Assembly: GCA_018894075.1 (NCBI GenBank)
Contig: JAHIEB010000045.1
Span: 1-6,506, forward strand
Direction: 5' to 3'
DNA length: 6,506 nucleotides
Source: Patescibacteria group bacterium
GTDB taxonomy: Bacteria; Patescibacteriota; Minisyncoccia; Minisyncoccales; Staskawiczbacteraceae
The notes under the pieces are model-generated. The model was not told where the DNA came from. It ran no database searches and saw only the letters and a list, made by a program, of their open reading frames with translations. Within the stretch, counting starts at the first letter, position 1. Each line of letters starts with the position of its first letter. Positions 5,284-6,506 of this stretch are shown here, in pieces. The translations under genes and the position numbers were made by a program.

Positions 5284-6419
5284 TGGAAAAAAAACCAATA
5301 AGAAAACGAAGAGGGCAGAGGATAAAAGTCAGGGTAAGGAAAATGAAAGCCACCTCAGAGCAGATGGAATCAATTTTGAGAAAAGGGCACGAAAGAGGGT
5401 TTGTCACCACTTCGGAGATATTGTACTCTTTCCCAAATATCGAGCAGAACATCTCAGAGCTAGAAAGGATTTATGAGAGCCTAAGTGAAAGGGGAATTGA
5501 GATAAAGGAATCGCAGGACTTTTTGGAGATTAAGGTAAAAGGAGCAAAGAAAGAGAAAAAGAAGAAAGCAGTAATATCCGGCAAGATAGACCCTATTCAG
5601 ATGTATTTAAAAGAAATAGGCAGAGTGGGCTTCTTGTCAGCCAAAGAAGAAAAGGAATTGGCAAAGAGGATAGAAAGAGGAGACGAGGATGCCAAAAACA
5701 GGTTAGCTTTGTCTAACTTAAGGCTGGTTGTTTCTATCGCTAAAAAGTATGTGGGTAGGTCTCCCAACCTGACTCTTTTGGATTTAATCCAGGAAGGAAA
5801 CTTGGGGTTGTTTAAGGCAGTCAAGAAGTTCGACTGGAGAAAGGGATACAAGTTTTCAACCTATGCTACCTGGTGGATAAGGCAGGCTATTACCAGAGCC
5901 CTGGCTGACCAGGCAAGGACAATACGAATTCCTGTTCATATGATTGAGACAATCTCTAAATATACTAAGATTAGGAAAAACCTTCTGCAGGAGTTGGGCA
6001 GAGAGCCTTTAGCTGAAGAAGTGGCAGCTGAAATGGGGATAGAAGTGGAAAAAGTCCATCACATCAGGAAGATAGCCCAGAAAGCAGTCTCTTTGGAGAC
6101 TCCTGTTGGAGAAGACAAAGACAAGCAGGAGTCAGTTTTAGCTGAATTCATCAAGGATGAGAAGAGTATTCCCCCTTCAGTGGAAGCAGCCAGAAAGCTT
6201 TTAAAGAGAAGATTAAAGGAACTGTCTAGCGACTTAAGCCCGAGAGAGCTGAAGATTTTAGCTATGAGGTTCGGGCTCGAAGACGGGGTTATGCATACCT
6301 TAGAGGAGACAGGAGCCGAGTTCGGAGTGACAAGGGAGAGAATAAGGCAGATTCAGGCAAAAGCTTTAGAGAAATTGAGAAAGCATCAGGAGTTAAAGAA
6401 GATCAGGGATTATTACTAA
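5283..6419 (+). CDS. rpoD: Primary sigma factor RpoD/SigA
   Basis: Housekeeping sigma-70 factor that directs RNA polymerase to -35/-10 promoters such as those seen in this window. It has 378 residues, a SigA-like length without the long insert of E. coli RpoD. A basic tail (1-22) precedes region 1.1 (about 23-88, with RKGHERGFVTTSEIL) and a Lys-rich linker. Region 1.2 begins at DPIQMYLKEIG (103-113). Region 2 contains NLRLVVSIAKKY (145-156), DLIQEGNLGL (167-176) and the -10 recognition/melting segment KFSTYATWWIRQAI (190-203). Region 3 follows IRIPVHMIETI (215-223). Region 4 has the -35-binding helix-turn-helix with VTRERIRQIQAKAL (349-362). All regions are intact, so it is a primary rather than an alternative sigma factor. 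It starts inside the dnaG stop (TAATG), without a Shine-Dalgarno, so it is probably translationally coupled. Arg codons are almost all AGA/AGG. Confidence 0.97.
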   Translation: MEKKPIRKRRGQRIKVRVRKMKATSEQMESILRKGHERGFVTTSEILYSFPNIEQNISELERIYESLSERGIEIKESQDFLEIKVKGAKKEKKKKAVISGKIDPIQMYLKEIGRVGFLSAKEEKELAKRIERGDEDAKNRLALSNLRLVVSIAKKYVGRSPNLTLLDLIQEGNLGLFKAVKKFDWRKGYKFSTYATWWIRQAITRALADQARTIRIPVHMIETISKYTKIRKNLLQELGREPLAEEVAAEMGIEVEKVHHIRKIAQKAVSLETPVGEDKDKQESVLAEFIKDEKSIPPSVEAARKLLKRRLKELSSDLSPRELKILAMRFGLEDGVMHTLEETGAEFGVTRERIRQIQAKALEKLRKHQELKKIRDYY

Positions 6420-6425
6420 TAATCA

Positions 6426-6454
6426 TTGAAAAAGACAGAGAAATACCTTATTAT
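6426..6454 (+). promoter_or_regulatory. Sigma-70 promoter of tRNA-Asn
   Basis: TTGAAA (6426-6431) and TATTAT (6449-6454) are 17 bp apart, each one mismatch from consensus. The expected transcription start, near 6461, lies about 5 nt before the first base of the tRNA, a normal layout for a stable RNA gene. It begins 7 nt after the rpoD stop. Confidence 0.75.
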
Positions 6455-6465
6455 ATATTTACCAT

Positions 6466-6506
6466 TCCGGTGTAGCTCAATGGTAGAGCAATTCGCTGTT
6501 AACGAA
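6466..6506 (+). tRNA. tRNA-Asn (GTT anticodon), 3' part outside the window
   Basis: Partial tRNA gene: the first 41 bases are present. The 5' acceptor strand is TCCGGTG (6466-6472), then TA. The D-arm is GCTC (6475-6478) paired with GAGC (6486-6489) around the loop AATGGTA. The anticodon stem begins ATTCG (6491-6495); the loop is CTGTTAA (6496-6502), with anticodon GTT at 6498-6500, which reads AAC/AAT (Asn). The 3' stem CGAA pairs as far as the window goes. The variable region, T-arm and acceptor 3' strand are missing, so CCA encoding cannot be judged. Overall similarity to bacterial tRNA-Asn, which also often begins TCC, supports the call. Confidence 0.93.

Noticed and set aside
6408..6424. 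Inverted repeat GATTATT-ACT-AATAATC across the rpoD stop codon, as a terminator
   Set aside because: The 7-bp stem has only one G-C pair and a 3-nt loop and is not followed by a T tract; it probably reflects AT-rich sequence around a TAT-TAC-TAA end.
1..6506. Recoded TGA (as in some CPR lineages that read it as Gly)
   Set aside because: No in-frame TGA occurs within any recognised protein, conserved glycines are encoded by GGN, and the HIT gene ends naturally at a TGA.

Overview
The window looks like a piece of a compact, moderately AT-rich bacterial chromosome. The gene style suggests a Patescibacteria (CPR, Parcubacteria-like) genome: small proteins, almost no spacing inside operons, stop and start codons that overlap (TAATG, ATGA), few Shine-Dalgarno sites, and a short SigA-type sigma factor. 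This placement is an inference, not a proof. The standard bacterial code fits: TAA, TAG and TGA are all used as stops, and no long frame needs a recoded TGA. All supported genes are on the + strand.

Layout. (1) Positions 1-125 hold no gene I can defend; a GC-rich block at about 77-117 resembles an intergenic repeat. (2) Positions 126-1097 encode a GT-B (GT4-like) glycosyltransferase whose arginine codons differ from those of the housekeeping genes. (3) Positions 1160-1435 form a self-contained small transcription unit: a perfect -35/-10 promoter, a strong Shine-Dalgarno, a 55-residue DUF2934-like protein and an intrinsic terminator. (4) Positions 1454-3436 form a promoter plus a tight four-gene operon: cupin, membrane-anchored SIMPL/DUF541 protein, HIT hydrolase and Nudix hydrolase. 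(5) Positions 3437-6419 carry the core information-processing pair dnaG (primase) and rpoD (primary sigma factor), joined by a TAATG overlap, behind one extended -10 promoter and a second, start-proximal -10-like box. (6) Positions 6426-6506 carry a promoter and the first 41 bases of tRNA-Asn(GTT), cut by the window end.

How the genes work together. dnaG-rpoD is the core of the classical macromolecular-synthesis operon (primer synthesis plus housekeeping transcription initiation), here without an adjacent rpsU. The HIT and Nudix enzymes both cleave nucleotide-type phosphate linkages and are translationally coupled, so a nucleotide clean-up role is plausible. What links them to the cupin and SIMPL proteins is unknown. 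I see no CRISPR array, insertion sequence, toxin-antitoxin pair or obvious defence system. The most unusual parts are the isolated GC-rich DUF2934 unit, the dnaG start region, and the near absence of Shine-Dalgarno sites elsewhere.
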